39,129 nucleotides of DNA, taken from the IMG/VR virus record IMGVR_UViG_3300034102_002514, positions 1-39,129 of that record; one strand, given 5' to 3'. The DNA comes from a virus. The position numbers and the translations under genes were made by a program. The notes under the pieces are model-generated. The model saw only the letters and a program-made list of their open reading frames with translations, made no database searches and had not been told where the DNA came from. Shown piece by piece: positions 16,990 through 24,859 of the stretch (the stretch's first letter is position 1; each line of letters starts with the position of its first letter).

Positions 16990-17831
16990 AATTAAAAGTA
17001 TCAGAATTATTTTATTCAGCACAAGGTGAAGGACGCTATGTTGGCGTGCCCAGTGTATTTTTGCGCATGTTTGGTTGTAACTTTACTTGCTCAGGGTTTG
17101 GTTGCAAGCCAGGCGAAAAAAGTACAGAAGCAGACGAAGTTGCAAAAACTGTTGGTCTGTACAAAACATTTGAAGAACTGCCACTGGTAAACACCGGCTG
17201 CGACAGTTATGCGTCATGGCATCCAGACTTCAAACACTTGAGCCCCACATACACAGTGGAAGAACTTGTGGACAAAATGACTGCACTGTTGCCCAATGGT
17301 AGCTGGCTGCAACCCAATGGCAATCCCGTGCATTTGGTGATCACAGGTGGCGAACCGCTGTTGGGTTGGCAACGTGCTTATCCTGAACTGCTGGATGTGT
17401 TGGCAGAACGTGGCCTGCGACACATCACATTTGAAACCAACGGCACCCAAGACTTGACTCGAGAGTTTAGAGATTATTTGCGTGACTGGTTTGGTGAGAT
17501 CACATTCAGTGTCAGTCCCAAACTAAGCGTGAGTGGCGAAAAATGGGCAGATGCCATCAAGCCCGACGTAGTCTGGGACTATGAAACACATGGTGTTACA
17601 TATCTCAAGTTTGTGGTGGAAAAGGTCGAGGACTTTGATGAGCTGGATCGTGCAGTGGCAGAATATCGCTTGCGTGAGTTTGGTGGTCCTGTGTTTGTGA
17701 TGCCTGTGGGCGGTGTGGTGTCAGTGTATGACGGCAACAGGATCAATGTTGCTGACGAAGCACTGAAACGTGGCTACTGGTACAGTCCACGATTACACGT
17801 TGACCTCTGGGGCAACGGGTGGGGTAAATGA
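16986..17831 (+). CDS. queE: QueE-like 7-carboxy-7-deazaguanine synthase (radical SAM)
   Basis: A 281-residue protein. SELFYSAQGEGRYVGVPSVF is the QueE signature start, FLRMFGC31NFTC35 gives two cluster Cys, and NTGC72DSYASW corresponds to the CDTxYAW region with the third Cys. C40 also lies in the expanded loop, so C31-x3-C35 is followed by an insertion of more than 30 residues instead of CxxxCxxC. VITGGEPLLGW is the radical SAM GGE motif and FETNGTQ the next block. It converts carboxytetrahydropterin to 7-carboxy-7-deazaguanine. Coupled to its neighbours by 4-bp overlaps. Confidence 0.88.
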   Translation: MKLKVSELFYSAQGEGRYVGVPSVFLRMFGCNFTCSGFGCKPGEKSTEADEVAKTVGLYKTFEELPLVNTGCDSYASWHPDFKHLSPTYTVEELVDKMTALLPNGSWLQPNGNPVHLVITGGEPLLGWQRAYPELLDVLAERGLRHITFETNGTQDLTREFRDYLRDWFGEITFSVSPKLSVSGEKWADAIKPDVVWDYETHGVTYLKFVVEKVEDFDELDRAVAEYRLREFGGPVFVMPVGGVVSVYDGNRINVADEALKRGYWYSPRLHVDLWGNGWGK

Positions 17832-18250
17832 TACTAGATGGAGCATTTGAAATGTGGGATTGGTTAACAAAAAAGAAAACGCCTCCTGTTAAAGAGGAAA
17901 AAGAAAAAGTTATCCGTGTGCCCAAGGCACCAGAAAAAACAGCCAAGCAGATTGCCACAGAAAACAACGAACCTTATGTGGCTATTGTGACCATGGATAT
18001 TGATCCCAACAACTTGCATCAAGGTGCATTTGAATTGGACTGGAATGAAATATTCATTGCCCGCTTGGTCAAAGCTGGCTACATGATGAAACCCACAGAT
18101 GCAGACTCAGACATTGTGGACCGCTGGTTCCAAAATGTGTGCAGACACGTTGTGATGGAAACATGGGAACAAGAACAAGCCATTCGTAACTCTGGAGCAC
18201 AGTATGTTCGCACTAGAGATATTGGCGACGGACGCACTGAGATTAGTTAA
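17828..18250 (+). CDS. conserved hypothetical phage protein
   Basis: A 140-residue protein. A Lys/Glu-rich, low-complexity linker (residues about 15-45) is followed by a compact domain VAIVTMDIDPNNLHQGAFELDWNEIF and LVKAGYM, ending in a helix with WFQNVCRHVVMETWEQEQ. The start overlaps the queE stop (ATGA); an alternative ATG at 17852 would give MWDWLTKKKTPP. Proteins like this occur in T4-like marine phages as uncharacterised. No enzymatic motif visible. Confidence 0.6.
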   Translation: MILDGAFEMWDWLTKKKTPPVKEEKEKVIRVPKAPEKTAKQIATENNEPYVAIVTMDIDPNNLHQGAFELDWNEIFIARLVKAGYMMKPTDADSDIVDRWFQNVCRHVVMETWEQEQAIRNSGAQYVRTRDIGDGRTEIS

Positions 18251-18260
18251 GGATATTGAT

Positions 18261-18752
18261 ATGATGGATGGAAGACGTGTGGGCTTTACTGCCTCAACAT
18301 TTGATTTATTACACGCTGGTCACATTGCCATGTTACGAGAAGCCAAGGAAGAATGCGATTACTTGATCTGTGCGTTGCAAAACGATCCCACTTTAGATCG
18401 TCCCAACAAGAATCGTCCAGTGCAAAGCATTGTGGAACGACAACTGCAACTCATAGGGTGCAAGTATGTGGATGAAGTTTGGGTGTACAACACAGAAAAA
18501 GATCTAGAAGACCTGTTGTTGATCCTGCCCATTGATGTTCGCATACTTGGTGTAGAGTACGAAGGTCGAGAATTTACTGGTCGTGAGATTTGTCACAAGC
18601 GTGATATTGAACTACACTTCAATGGACGTGATCATTCATTCAGCAGCAGTGAACTACGCCAGCGTGTGGCCACGGCTGAAGACTTGAAAAAGAAATTAGA
18701 AGAATGGGAACCAGTGGGTGCAGACGACACCGGTGGGCCCAGTCCACGATGA
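18261..18752 (+). CDS. cytidylyltransferase-family nucleotidyltransferase
   Basis: A 163-residue protein. RVGFTASTFDLLHAGHIAML is the GxFDxxHxGH nucleotide-binding signature, and SSSELRQRV near the end matches the (I/S)SSTxIR motif of the cytidylyltransferase superfamily. This fits glycerol-3-phosphate cytidylyltransferase-like or RfaE-type enzymes and makes CDP/ADP-activated small molecules. I chose the ATG at 18261 because AAGGAT precedes it. The next gene starts within its stop (ATGA). It may provide an activated alcohol or sugar for the decoration genes here. Confidence 0.8.
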   Translation: MMDGRRVGFTASTFDLLHAGHIAMLREAKEECDYLICALQNDPTLDRPNKNRPVQSIVERQLQLIGCKYVDEVWVYNTEKDLEDLLLILPIDVRILGVEYEGREFTGREICHKRDIELHFNGRDHSFSSSELRQRVATAEDLKKKLEEWEPVGADDTGGPSPR

Positions 18753-19471
18753 TACTGTACGCTAATGGTTGCAGTCATACTGCGGCTGCTGAAGCAGTTG
18801 TGCCAGATGGATTTGCCAAAGACAATGGTCGTGAAGGAATAGATCGACGTCCGCATCCGTTAAATCTAGCAGCCAGTTGGTGTACCCGACTTGCTGAGCA
18901 CTTGGGTGCTGAATTAGTTTGTGACGCAGAATCTGCTTCTAGTAATGATCGGATACTTAGGACTACACAGAAATGGCTTGATACTGCTACCGATCTTGCT
19001 GGTACGTTAGTTGTAATACAATGGACAACTTGGGAACGAGAAGAATGGTTGCACAATGGCACACATTACCAAGTCAACGCCAGCGGAGTTGACTGGGTGC
19101 CAAAAGATTTACGATTACGCTACAAAGAATATGTGGCCAATCACGACTACTGGGCAAAGACTCGAGAATGGTACAAAAAAATCTGGGACTTGCATGTTGA
19201 GCTTGCGGACAAAAAAGTAACACATTTGTTTTACAATGGTTGGAGCACATTCAGCGACATTCCGGATAAAAAAGATTTTGGTAAAAATTATCTTGGCCCG
19301 TACGATCGTAGTTTGAGTTACAATTCTGTACTTGTAAACAACGGATTTGAGTGGGTCACTCCAAATTCTTACCATTTTGATGCCAAAGGCCATTGCTTTT
19401 GGGCCAAGTATCTGTTACAATACATTAAACAACACAACTTGGTAACCACTGATGCGATATCTACTAATTGA
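18749..19471 (+). CDS. SGNH/GDSL hydrolase-like protein 3
   Basis: A 240-residue protein from the ATG overlapping the previous stop. MILYANGCSHTAAAEA is block I, and AESASSNDRILRTTQ provides the block II/III Ser-Asn region. The C-terminal block reads SYHFDAKGHCFWAKYLLQYI, where the Asp-x-x-His order is altered (His precedes Asp), so the triad may be unusual. An earlier in-frame ATG at 18704 is rejected because it lies in the preceding gene. Overlaps the nuclease gene by 20 bp. Confidence 0.65.
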   Translation: MILYANGCSHTAAAEAVVPDGFAKDNGREGIDRRPHPLNLAASWCTRLAEHLGAELVCDAESASSNDRILRTTQKWLDTATDLAGTLVVIQWTTWEREEWLHNGTHYQVNASGVDWVPKDLRLRYKEYVANHDYWAKTREWYKKIWDLHVELADKKVTHLFYNGWSTFSDIPDKKDFGKNYLGPYDRSLSYNSVLVNNGFEWVTPNSYHFDAKGHCFWAKYLLQYIKQHNLVTTDAISTN

Positions 19472-20510
19472 CACTAGCAACATGTTTTTCCGTGCCCGAC
19501 ACCAAGCACATCGTGCCGCGGACACATGGACCAAATTAGGATTTGCCCTGCATCTCACCTTGATGAGTGCAAACAAAGTAGCACGTGATCTGGGTGCTGA
19601 TCATGTGGTATTCGCACTAGAAGGTCGTAGCTGGCGTAAAGATCATTACAAGCCCTACAAAGCCAATCGGGCTGTGGCACGTGGGCAAATGAGCGAAACT
19701 GAAGCAGAAGAGGACAAACTGTTCTGGGAAACCTATGATGAGCTGACTAAATACTTGTCTACAAAAACCAACTGTAGTGTTGTTCGTTGTGCCACAGCAG
19801 AAGCAGATGATATCATTGCACGTTGGATTGCTTTACACCCCCAAGACGAACACGTTATTGTCAGTTCAGATTCCGACTTTGTGCAGTTGATTGCACCCAA
19901 TGTAAAATTGTACAATGGCATCAACGATCACTTGTTTAGTGTTGCTGGTGTTACAGACGCAAAAGGCAAAAACTTGGCATTCACTATTGAAAGCAACTCA
20001 AAGATCAAGGTTGGCAAAGCCGATGCTAACTTTGTGCCACCTGTGGATTATCAGAAGTGGGTGTTGTTTTTGAAGTGCATGCGTGGTGATCCTGGTGACA
20101 ATGTGTTTTCGGCTTACCCTGGTGTGCGTGTGAAAGGCACCAAGAATCAAGTGGGTCTTACGGAAGCATTTGAAGATCGTGATCGTCGAGGCTATGCCTG
20201 GAACAATCTCATGTTGCAACGTTGGTCTGATCATGAACAGGCCGAGCACAAGGTGTTGGAAGATTATGAACGCAATCGTACCCTGATTGATCTTACTGCA
20301 CAGCCCAATAGCATCAAAGCAACAGTAGATGAAGCCATACGTGAGCAGATTAGCCACAAAGATGTGGGCATGGTAGGTGCGCACTTTTTACGATTCTGTG
20401 GCAAATACGAACTCACCAAACTCAGCGACTATTCAGATGCAATTGGTCGCTGGTTGAATCAAACATACAAAGGAGTATTAGATGATCGAAGCCAAACCCA
20501 TAGTGGATAA
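19452..20510 (+). CDS. rnh: T4 RNase H-like 5'-3' exonuclease (FEN family)
   Basis: A 352-residue protein, with T4 Rnh at 305. It starts with MRYLLIDTSNMFFRA (first metal-binding Asp), has VFALEGRSWRKDHYKPYKANR (helical arch and the Lys/Arg that engage the 5' end), AEADDIIARW, VIVSSDSDFVQLI and FLKCMRGDPGDNV, which is the full set of FEN/5'-3' exonuclease acidic motifs. In T4 this enzyme removes RNA primers from lagging-strand fragments. It is the second replication gene in the window after the polymerase and clamp. Confidence 0.9.
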   Translation: MRYLLIDTSNMFFRARHQAHRAADTWTKLGFALHLTLMSANKVARDLGADHVVFALEGRSWRKDHYKPYKANRAVARGQMSETEAEEDKLFWETYDELTKYLSTKTNCSVVRCATAEADDIIARWIALHPQDEHVIVSSDSDFVQLIAPNVKLYNGINDHLFSVAGVTDAKGKNLAFTIESNSKIKVGKADANFVPPVDYQKWVLFLKCMRGDPGDNVFSAYPGVRVKGTKNQVGLTEAFEDRDRRGYAWNNLMLQRWSDHEQAEHKVLEDYERNRTLIDLTAQPNSIKATVDEAIREQISHKDVGMVGAHFLRFCGKYELTKLSDYSDAIGRWLNQTYKGVLDDRSQTHSG

Positions 20511-20931
20511 AAAGTATTGGATATTGAAACAAGATGATCGCAAGGTAGGTGTGGTAGAAGCCGCAGACGATGGCTACACTGTGCGTATCAATGATCAAGT
20601 TGGCAAATTCAAAACCATTCCCATGGTGCGTAAGAAAGTGGACATTGAATTTGTACCGCCAGAAAAGACCACCAAACCTGCACCAGATCAAGTGCATGGA
20701 TTCGAAACAGGATGCAGAGCATTCAATCCCATGTGGGACGTCAAACATCGATTACCATTGTTCACTAAAGAAAACAAAAGCAAATCATGGTACGCCGCAG
20801 GTTGGTATGCTGTGAAACAACATCGTAGTTGGAAACTGCTTCGCAACCCAAAATTAATTGTGTTGGAACGTTATCAATATCAAGGACCATTTCATACTCA
20901 GGAGGCAGCACGTGACAAATCCCTTTCGTGA
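20482..20931 (+). CDS. conserved hypothetical phage protein
   Basis: A 149-residue basic protein with an SH3-like beginning (residues 1-60: MIEAKPIVDKKYWILKQDDR, then strands ending in FKTIPMVRKKV) and a C-terminal half containing FETGCRAFNPMWDVKHRLPLF. A strong AAAGGAG site precedes the ATG, and the gene overlaps the nuclease by 29 bp. The N-terminal barrel-like part could bind nucleic acid, but no residue-level evidence supports a specific role. Confidence 0.65.
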   Translation: MIEAKPIVDKKYWILKQDDRKVGVVEAADDGYTVRINDQVGKFKTIPMVRKKVDIEFVPPEKTTKPAPDQVHGFETGCRAFNPMWDVKHRLPLFTKENKSKSWYAAGWYAVKQHRSWKLLRNPKLIVLERYQYQGPFHTQEAARDKSLS

Positions 20932-21274
20932 TCAAGAGAAGTTTATGCGGGCTTGCGACCAGTCGGTGGACGCAATGAATGAATCTCAGTACACTATGTA
21001 CAAGAGTTTGATTGAAGAAGAATTTCGTGAGTTGCAAGAAGCACACGACATGGAAGCAGAACTGGATGCATTGATTGATATCCTTGTGGTCACAATCGGT
21101 GCAATACACTCGGCAGGATTTGATGGCGAAGGTGCCTGGCGAGAAGTCATGAGCACCAACTTTGCTAAGATTGATAGAGAAACTGGCAAGGTCCGCAAGC
21201 GTGAGGATGGCAAAGTACTCAAGCCCACAGGTTGGCATCCGCCTGTACTGTATCCTTATCTACTTAAAAAATGA
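20912..21274 (+). CDS. MazG/PRA-PH-like nucleotide pyrophosphohydrolase
   Basis: A 120-residue all-alpha protein. EEEFRELQEA supplies the ExxE(E) pair and ELDALIDILVVTIGAI the ExxD pair that bind magnesium in MazG-type enzymes. I chose the GTG at 20912 because a near-perfect AGGAGG sits six bases upstream; the earlier ATG (20858) extends into the previous gene and lacks one. Phage MazG-like enzymes hydrolyse nucleotide pools, possibly (p)ppGpp or unmodified nucleotides. Pool adjustment is a plausible link to the DNA modification genes. Confidence 0.8.
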   Translation: MTNPFRDQEKFMRACDQSVDAMNESQYTMYKSLIEEEFRELQEAHDMEAELDALIDILVVTIGAIHSAGFDGEGAWREVMSTNFAKIDRETGKVRKREDGKVLKPTGWHPPVLYPYLLKK

Positions 21275-21483
21275 GTCTGCACATACATCGTTTTGTGGAC
21301 TCAATCAAGGCACACGAAGCACGTGGCCAAAAGGACTTCATGATGAGCATGCGTGATGCCAAAGACCTACACGCTGACATTACTAAACTGTTGATTACAT
21401 TGGAACAAATGCGAACACAGCAAACACGTGGCGCAGAAGTTGTAGAAGTGCAGATCACTGGAGGTAGTTTTAAATCTGCATAG
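21271..21483 (+). CDS. small conserved helical phage protein
   Basis: A 70-residue protein. FVDSIKAHEARGQKDFMMSM then RDAKDLHADITKLLITLEQM forms two amphipathic helices. The RDAKxLHxDITKLL segment is familiar from small proteins of T4-like marine phages. Coupled to the MazG gene by 4 bp. It ends with a TAG stop, with TAA three codons further in the same frame. No known activity. Confidence 0.6.
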   Translation: MSLHIHRFVDSIKAHEARGQKDFMMSMRDAKDLHADITKLLITLEQMRTQQTRGAEVVEVQITGGSFKSA

Positions 21484-21513
21484 TTATTGGCATAAATAAA
21501 CGCGGAGTTTAAT

Positions 21514-21810
21514 ATGTCAAGACCAAAGCCAACAGTGCTGATTGAGCACACCAACAAACAAACCTACAAGACAGAACAAGTACTGGCCTCAGAAGGTGTG
21601 TGGGCTGTGTTCTTTGACTCCAAGCCCATTAACTTAAAGACCAGCAACTTGCTCACACAGTTTCCTGGTCCCAAGTACAAAAAGGTATCGTTCTCCAACC
21701 CCGGACACGCTATCAATCTTGCCCGAAAACTCAACACACAATTCCGAACAGACAAGTTCTCAGTTGTGCTGTTAACGCAAGGGGATAAGATCTATCCCAA
21801 TGTTCAATAA
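21514..21810 (+). CDS. conserved hypothetical phage protein
   Basis: A 98-residue basic protein. It contains VWAVFFDSKPINLKTSNLLT and FSNPGHAINLARKLNTQF. The start follows a GGAGTTTA ribosome binding site, with a TAAATA element just upstream. Probably a small alpha/beta domain. Overlaps the next gene by 11 bp. Confidence 0.6.
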   Translation: MSRPKPTVLIEHTNKQTYKTEQVLASEGVWAVFFDSKPINLKTSNLLTQFPGPKYKKVSFSNPGHAINLARKLNTQFRTDKFSVVLLTQGDKIYPNVQ

Positions 21811-22159
21811 ACTTGCTCTCACGCAGGAACTGATAACACGCTATCCTGATGCACCGCCTCTTGATGAAGCCATGTCTACTTGGTGGCAGAACATCAGAGA
21901 TGATGGCGGGTTGAGACTTACCTACGAAGGTTTCTATGTGTTTGAAAACCTGCTGGAACTTAGCAGTTACACATTTGACCTGCCAGAGAAATTGCTCACA
22001 CCCAAAAACTTGATTGCACTAGATCGTCGTATGACCTGTCCATACTACATGGTCAACAACCGCAAACTCAACAAACTTGTGATGTTTGGCAGCAAAGAAG
22101 CCATGATGGCAGTGTTGCATGGGGACATGCAAAGATTCATCACAAGTTTAAGTTACTGA
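21800..22159 (+). CDS. conserved hypothetical phage protein
   Basis: A 119-residue protein. LRLTYEGFYVFENLLELSSY and KNLIALDRRMTCPYYM suggest a helix-rich globular domain; the segment around YEGFYVF is familiar from hypothetical proteins of T4-like phages, but I cannot name a function. Its end overlaps tail to tail, by 20 bp, the only minus-strand gene in the window. Confidence 0.6.
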   Translation: MFNKLALTQELITRYPDAPPLDEAMSTWWQNIRDDGGLRLTYEGFYVFENLLELSSYTFDLPEKLLTPKNLIALDRRMTCPYYMVNNRKLNKLVMFGSKEAMMAVLHGDMQRFITSLSY

Positions 22160-23075
22160 TATCACGCTGGAATCGCAGTTCCATTATGGTGGCAAAATCA
22201 TCTAACAAGAATTCACGTTGAGCACGTAGTCGTTCTTGATACGGTGCTAGATCAATTTTGCCCAGTATAAGATCTTGATTCAACCACACAGCCTGTTCTG
22301 CACGAACTTCATTGGGCATGTTGTCATAACTGACATCTACCAAGTCTGAGAACATGTCAAAGCCTAGTTCTCGACAGTGTTGCACAATGCCCTGATGCCC
22401 GACCAAGATAGGTATTTGTTCGGCGGCCATGGCCAACAAAGTTTTCTCTGATATGATTCCTGGTGCAGTGGCATACTCGGTTTCTGTCACAATGTTCACA
22501 GCTGAGGTGCTGTACACATACGCCAAGTTTATAAAGTTATCAACATTGTTGTAGGTATATTGAGTGTAGTCATGCTGTGGCAAGCGTATGCGATTGTGAT
22601 AACTCAACACACCATCTGACCAACCTTGCAAGGTTTGCACCACTCTGTTTCTGTGATCGCACATGCGTCCATTCAAACACTGCCAGGCTTGAGTTTTAGG
22701 TTGATTGATAATGTGCTGCCATTCCGGCCAACGTTGATACAACTGGTTGGCAAGATCGTAGTTGTGATTGCTGAACTCAACTAGTCGAATAGGGCCTGTG
22801 TATATTCGATCCAATCCGTGATTCCAATATGTCACAACCACACGGTCAGCACGTGATCCATAACGCTGTTCTATTTGTTCAAGTTCCAGCACACGACCGT
22901 GCTGTATGTTTACCAAGTCCTGAAAATGCAACAACAAGACGTCTGTGTCAAAGTCAGGCAATCGCAGACTCCACCCTGTGTGAGGCGAGCGGGCACTTTC
23001 AAAACAATGATAAACAGGGGTAAATGATACCCCTTTATTGGTCAACTGTTGGGCAAACAAAGCACTGTAATCCAT
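22140..23075 (-). CDS. glycosyltransferase-like protein (paralogue of 9709-10743)
   Basis: The only well-supported minus-strand gene. It is about 311 residues from the ATG at 23075 (MDYSALFAQQL); a GTG at 23159 would extend it through the promoter of the neighbouring gene and is less likely. Towards the C-terminus it carries ISEKTLLAMAAEQIPILVG then HCRELGFDMFSDLVDVSYD, the same EKT..P(I/F)..LGFDxF arrangement as the gene at 9709. Isolated orientation next to a GIY-YIG endonuclease-like gene suggests a cargo or moron-like insertion. Upstream lies a perfect 7-bp stem-loop (23099-23119). Confidence 0.6.
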   Translation of the reverse strand: MDYSALFAQQLTNKGVSFTPVYHCFESARSPHTGWSLRLPDFDTDVLLLHFQDLVNIQHGRVLELEQIEQRYGSRADRVVVTYWNHGLDRIYTGPIRLVEFSNHNYDLANQLYQRWPEWQHIINQPKTQAWQCLNGRMCDHRNRVVQTLQGWSDGVLSYHNRIRLPQHDYTQYTYNNVDNFINLAYVYSTSAVNIVTETEYATAPGIISEKTLLAMAAEQIPILVGHQGIVQHCRELGFDMFSDLVDVSYDNMPNEVRAEQAVWLNQDLILGKIDLAPYQERLRAQREFLLDDFATIMELRFQRDISNLNL

Positions 23076-23098
23076 GGCGTATTTACAACAGTCAAAAG

Positions 23099-23119
23099 GT
23101 AGTACTTTTGTAGTACTAC
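23099..23119. promoter_or_regulatory. perfect inverted repeat in the divergent intergenic region
   Basis: GTAGTAC at 23099-23105 and GTACTAC at 23113-23119 are perfect complements around a 7-base loop. They lie between the start of the minus-strand gene and the promoter of the plus-strand gene, where an operator or a terminator stem would be expected. No T-run follows on the minus strand; four T follow on the plus strand. Confidence 0.45.
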
Positions 23120-23126
23120 TTTTCGG

Positions 23127-23155
23127 TTGACCGAATATGCCCGAAATGCTATAAT
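23127..23155 (+). promoter_or_regulatory. sigma70-type promoter for the GIY-YIG gene
   Basis: TTGACC at 23127-23132 and TATAAT at 23150-23155, spacer 17 bases, with a TGC extended -10. The ATG is only 6 bases beyond the -10 box, so the transcript would begin at or next to the start codon (leaderless). Confidence 0.75.
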
Positions 23156-23161
23156 ACACAC

Positions 23162-23494
23162 ATGATGAGAAAGAAACGCACTGATCGAACCCACATTGTG
23201 TACATGATCCAAATTGGATTAGAGTACTACATTGGTATTACCGCTAAAACTCAGCGTACAATCAACATGTCTATTCGTAGCCGTGTAAACAAACACATCT
23301 ACCGTAGCCGCACTGAAGACAAGAGCTGGAACCTGTACGAAGCAATTCGTGCCGCAGGCGAAGCCGCTGTTAACTATGCAATCGTGGACATTGTGCGTGG
23401 CAAAGATGTTGCACACAAGTTAGAACGCGAGTTAATACAAAAGTACACACCTGCGTTGAACACTGATGTGCGTGTGAAATCGGTTGCCCAATAA
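23162..23494 (+). CDS. GIY-YIG domain protein
   Basis: A 110-residue protein. The GIY-YIG motif reads [17 protein letters not shown], a variant in which the first half is VYM; a basic helix with [11 protein letters not shown] follows, and [14 protein letters not shown] ends the domain with the conserved Glu. It is a single domain without a DNA-recognition tail, so it could be a free-standing homing nuclease remnant, a nickase or a repair protein. It has its own promoter, is apparently leaderless, and is divergent from the minus-strand gene. Confidence 0.75.
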   Translation: MMRKKRTDRTHIVYMIQIGLEYYIGITAKTQRTINMSIRSRVNKHIYRSRTEDKSWNLYEAIRAAGEAAVNYAIVDIVRGKDVAHKLERELIQKYTPALNTDVRVKSVAQ

Positions 23495-23512
23495 TGGGTA
23501 AAGTGCTATAAT
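23484..23512 (+). promoter_or_regulatory. sigma70-type promoter for the small-gene cluster
   Basis: TTGCCC at 23484-23489 and TATAAT at 23507-23512, spacer 17 bases, again with a TGC extended -10. It overlaps the end of the GIY-YIG gene and lies 33 bases upstream of the next ATG, which has an AGGAG site. Confidence 0.7.
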
Positions 23513-23545
23513 AACCACATAGACAGCAACAAATAGGAGCCGAAT

Positions 23546-23917
23546 ATGGAAGCATTCAAAACCTGGGAAGAGATGACAGATCTTGAGCAAGCCCAATGCA
23601 CTTATTGGGACATGTACAAGGACGCATATGGTTATCGTCCTCGCGGTGTTGATACCAGTGCCTGGACCCTGGCAGACTTTGAACAGGAGTTTGCCAGCCT
23701 AGGCTCTGTTATCCAGCGTGAAGAAGCGGACCGCAAGACAGCCGAAGCTCACGCTATTGACAAGTTTGAAGATCGTATAGCCAGTCTCATGCACACTGGT
23801 GCCAACCGTGAGCGTGTGATTGCATGGCTCATGGATGCTGAACACGCCAACGGCGATCACGAGTATTTTTGTTTCACTCAGGGCTTGCCCTACGGTTATT
23901 TTAGAAAGGCAGCATGA
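23546..23917 (+). CDS. hypothetical protein
   Basis: A 123-residue protein with a helix-rich pattern: EMTDLEQAQCTYWDMYKDAY, then WTLADFEQEFASLG and ERVIAWLMDAEHANGDHEYF. The AGGAGCC ribosome binding site and own promoter make it clearly expressed. It lies first in a run of five overlapping small genes. No family recognised. Confidence 0.6.
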   Translation: MEAFKTWEEMTDLEQAQCTYWDMYKDAYGYRPRGVDTSAWTLADFEQEFASLGSVIQREEADRKTAEAHAIDKFEDRIASLMHTGANRERVIAWLMDAEHANGDHEYFCFTQGLPYGYFRKAA

Positions 23918-24135
23918 TGAAATTCACAGTTGAATGGAATGACCGAATGCTTCGTTGGGACGTGGTTCGTTGGGCTACCACTGCGGAAGGTGTGTATACA
24001 ATGTATACTGGCACCACAGTGGATCGATATGCTACACTAGACGAAGCAGAAGAAATCTGTGCATATCACACAGACATGATGAACCCTGCCCTGTGGGCAG
24101 ACGTTGGTTGTGAATTTGATCGGGAGTTAGCATAA
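23914..24135 (+). CDS. small hypothetical protein
   Basis: A 73-residue acidic protein. It opens MMKFTVEWNDRMLRWDVVRW and has VDRYATLDEAEEICAYHTDM, a beta-beta-beta-alpha pattern resembling small phage modifiers. Overlaps its neighbours by 1-4 bases. Function unknown. Confidence 0.55.
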   Translation: MMKFTVEWNDRMLRWDVVRWATTAEGVYTMYTGTTVDRYATLDEAEEICAYHTDMMNPALWADVGCEFDRELA

Positions 24136-24329
24136 TGTGGTCTTTAGTACTTTTTACTATTGTCCCAATGGAACCTTTGTTCATGCTTGGCGAGATTGGG
24201 CAATACAAAGCATTCAATCAATGTGTGTATGCTCAAAACATCACACAACCCACAGTTTCGTCAACAAATCCTGATGGTCTTTTGCTTTGCATCAAAGATT
24301 TTAAAAATACATATGGAGAAGAACAATGA
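24135..24329 (+). CDS. small protein with N-terminal hydrophobic segment
   Basis: A 64-residue protein beginning MWSLVLFTIVPMEPLFMLGE, a hydrophobic stretch consistent with a signal or membrane anchor, followed by a Cys-containing polar part (NQCVYAQN and LLLCIKDFK). The two cysteines could form a disulphide if it is exported. The start overlaps the preceding TAA. Possible envelope-located phage accessory protein; low certainty. Confidence 0.5.
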   Translation: MWSLVLFTIVPMEPLFMLGEIGQYKAFNQCVYAQNITQPTVSSTNPDGLLLCIKDFKNTYGEEQ

Positions 24330-24547
24330 CTACTGCAAAAAGTGCCAATGGTGTTGAAGGATGCTTGATACGCGGGCATGACGGAACATATTATTTCCGT
24401 GTGTACGATGCTGACCACAATTTTCGGGACTATGACGTGATGCACAGTGATCTGAGCATTACAATCACAGACCCCGATGCGTTCTTTTACACAGATGAAT
24501 ACAGTGATCGACTGGATCATGCTCCTGCCACACTGGGACTAGAATAA
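24326..24547 (+). CDS. small hypothetical protein
   Basis: A 73-residue acidic protein with beta-strand pattern (EGCLIRGHDGTYYFRVYDAD, then HSDLSITITDPDAFFY). GGAGAAGAAC ribosome binding site upstream. Overlaps the next gene by one base. No family recognised. Confidence 0.55.
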   Translation: MTTAKSANGVEGCLIRGHDGTYYFRVYDADHNFRDYDVMHSDLSITITDPDAFFYTDEYSDRLDHAPATLGLE

Positions 24548-24810
24548 TGGCCACAAAACACAACGATGATGATTTTGATTTTCCAGACCGGCCTGTGGAG
24601 CCTGATCCTTCACCAAAGGTAATTGTGCAAGCCGAAGATCTGCATCTTGGTGCTGCCACTGTGCGACCCGTGGGTCGTAGTTGGGCAGAACAGCATGGCC
24701 CACAACCCCCGGGTATAGGACTGCAAACTTTGGATTTCTTAATCATTGCCATGTTTGCTGGATCTGTGTTGTTGTTCATCAAAGCATGCACTTGGGCGTT
24801 GTTCAGTTAG
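24547..24810 (+). CDS. small single-pass membrane protein
   Basis: An 87-residue protein with an acidic N-terminal half (DDDFDFPDRPVEPDPSP) and a C-terminal hydrophobic helix (LDFLIIAMFAGSVLLFIKA) ending about six residues before the stop. This tail-anchored arrangement suggests inner-membrane insertion with the acidic part in the cytoplasm. A role in lysis timing or exclusion of other phages would be typical for such proteins, but nothing specific is shown. Confidence 0.6.
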   Translation: MATKHNDDDFDFPDRPVEPDPSPKVIVQAEDLHLGAATVRPVGRSWAEQHGPQPPGIGLQTLDFLIIAMFAGSVLLFIKACTWALFS

Positions 24811-24859
24811 GCAAAATTGCTCTAGCTAGGTTCCGGGGCTAAGGCGTTGTATATAGTAC

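Noticed and set aside
18204-18260. Earlier start for the nucleotidyltransferase and similar long starts (18704, 20858, 28446)
   Set aside because: They lie inside the preceding genes; later starts have ribosome binding sites or stop-start overlaps.
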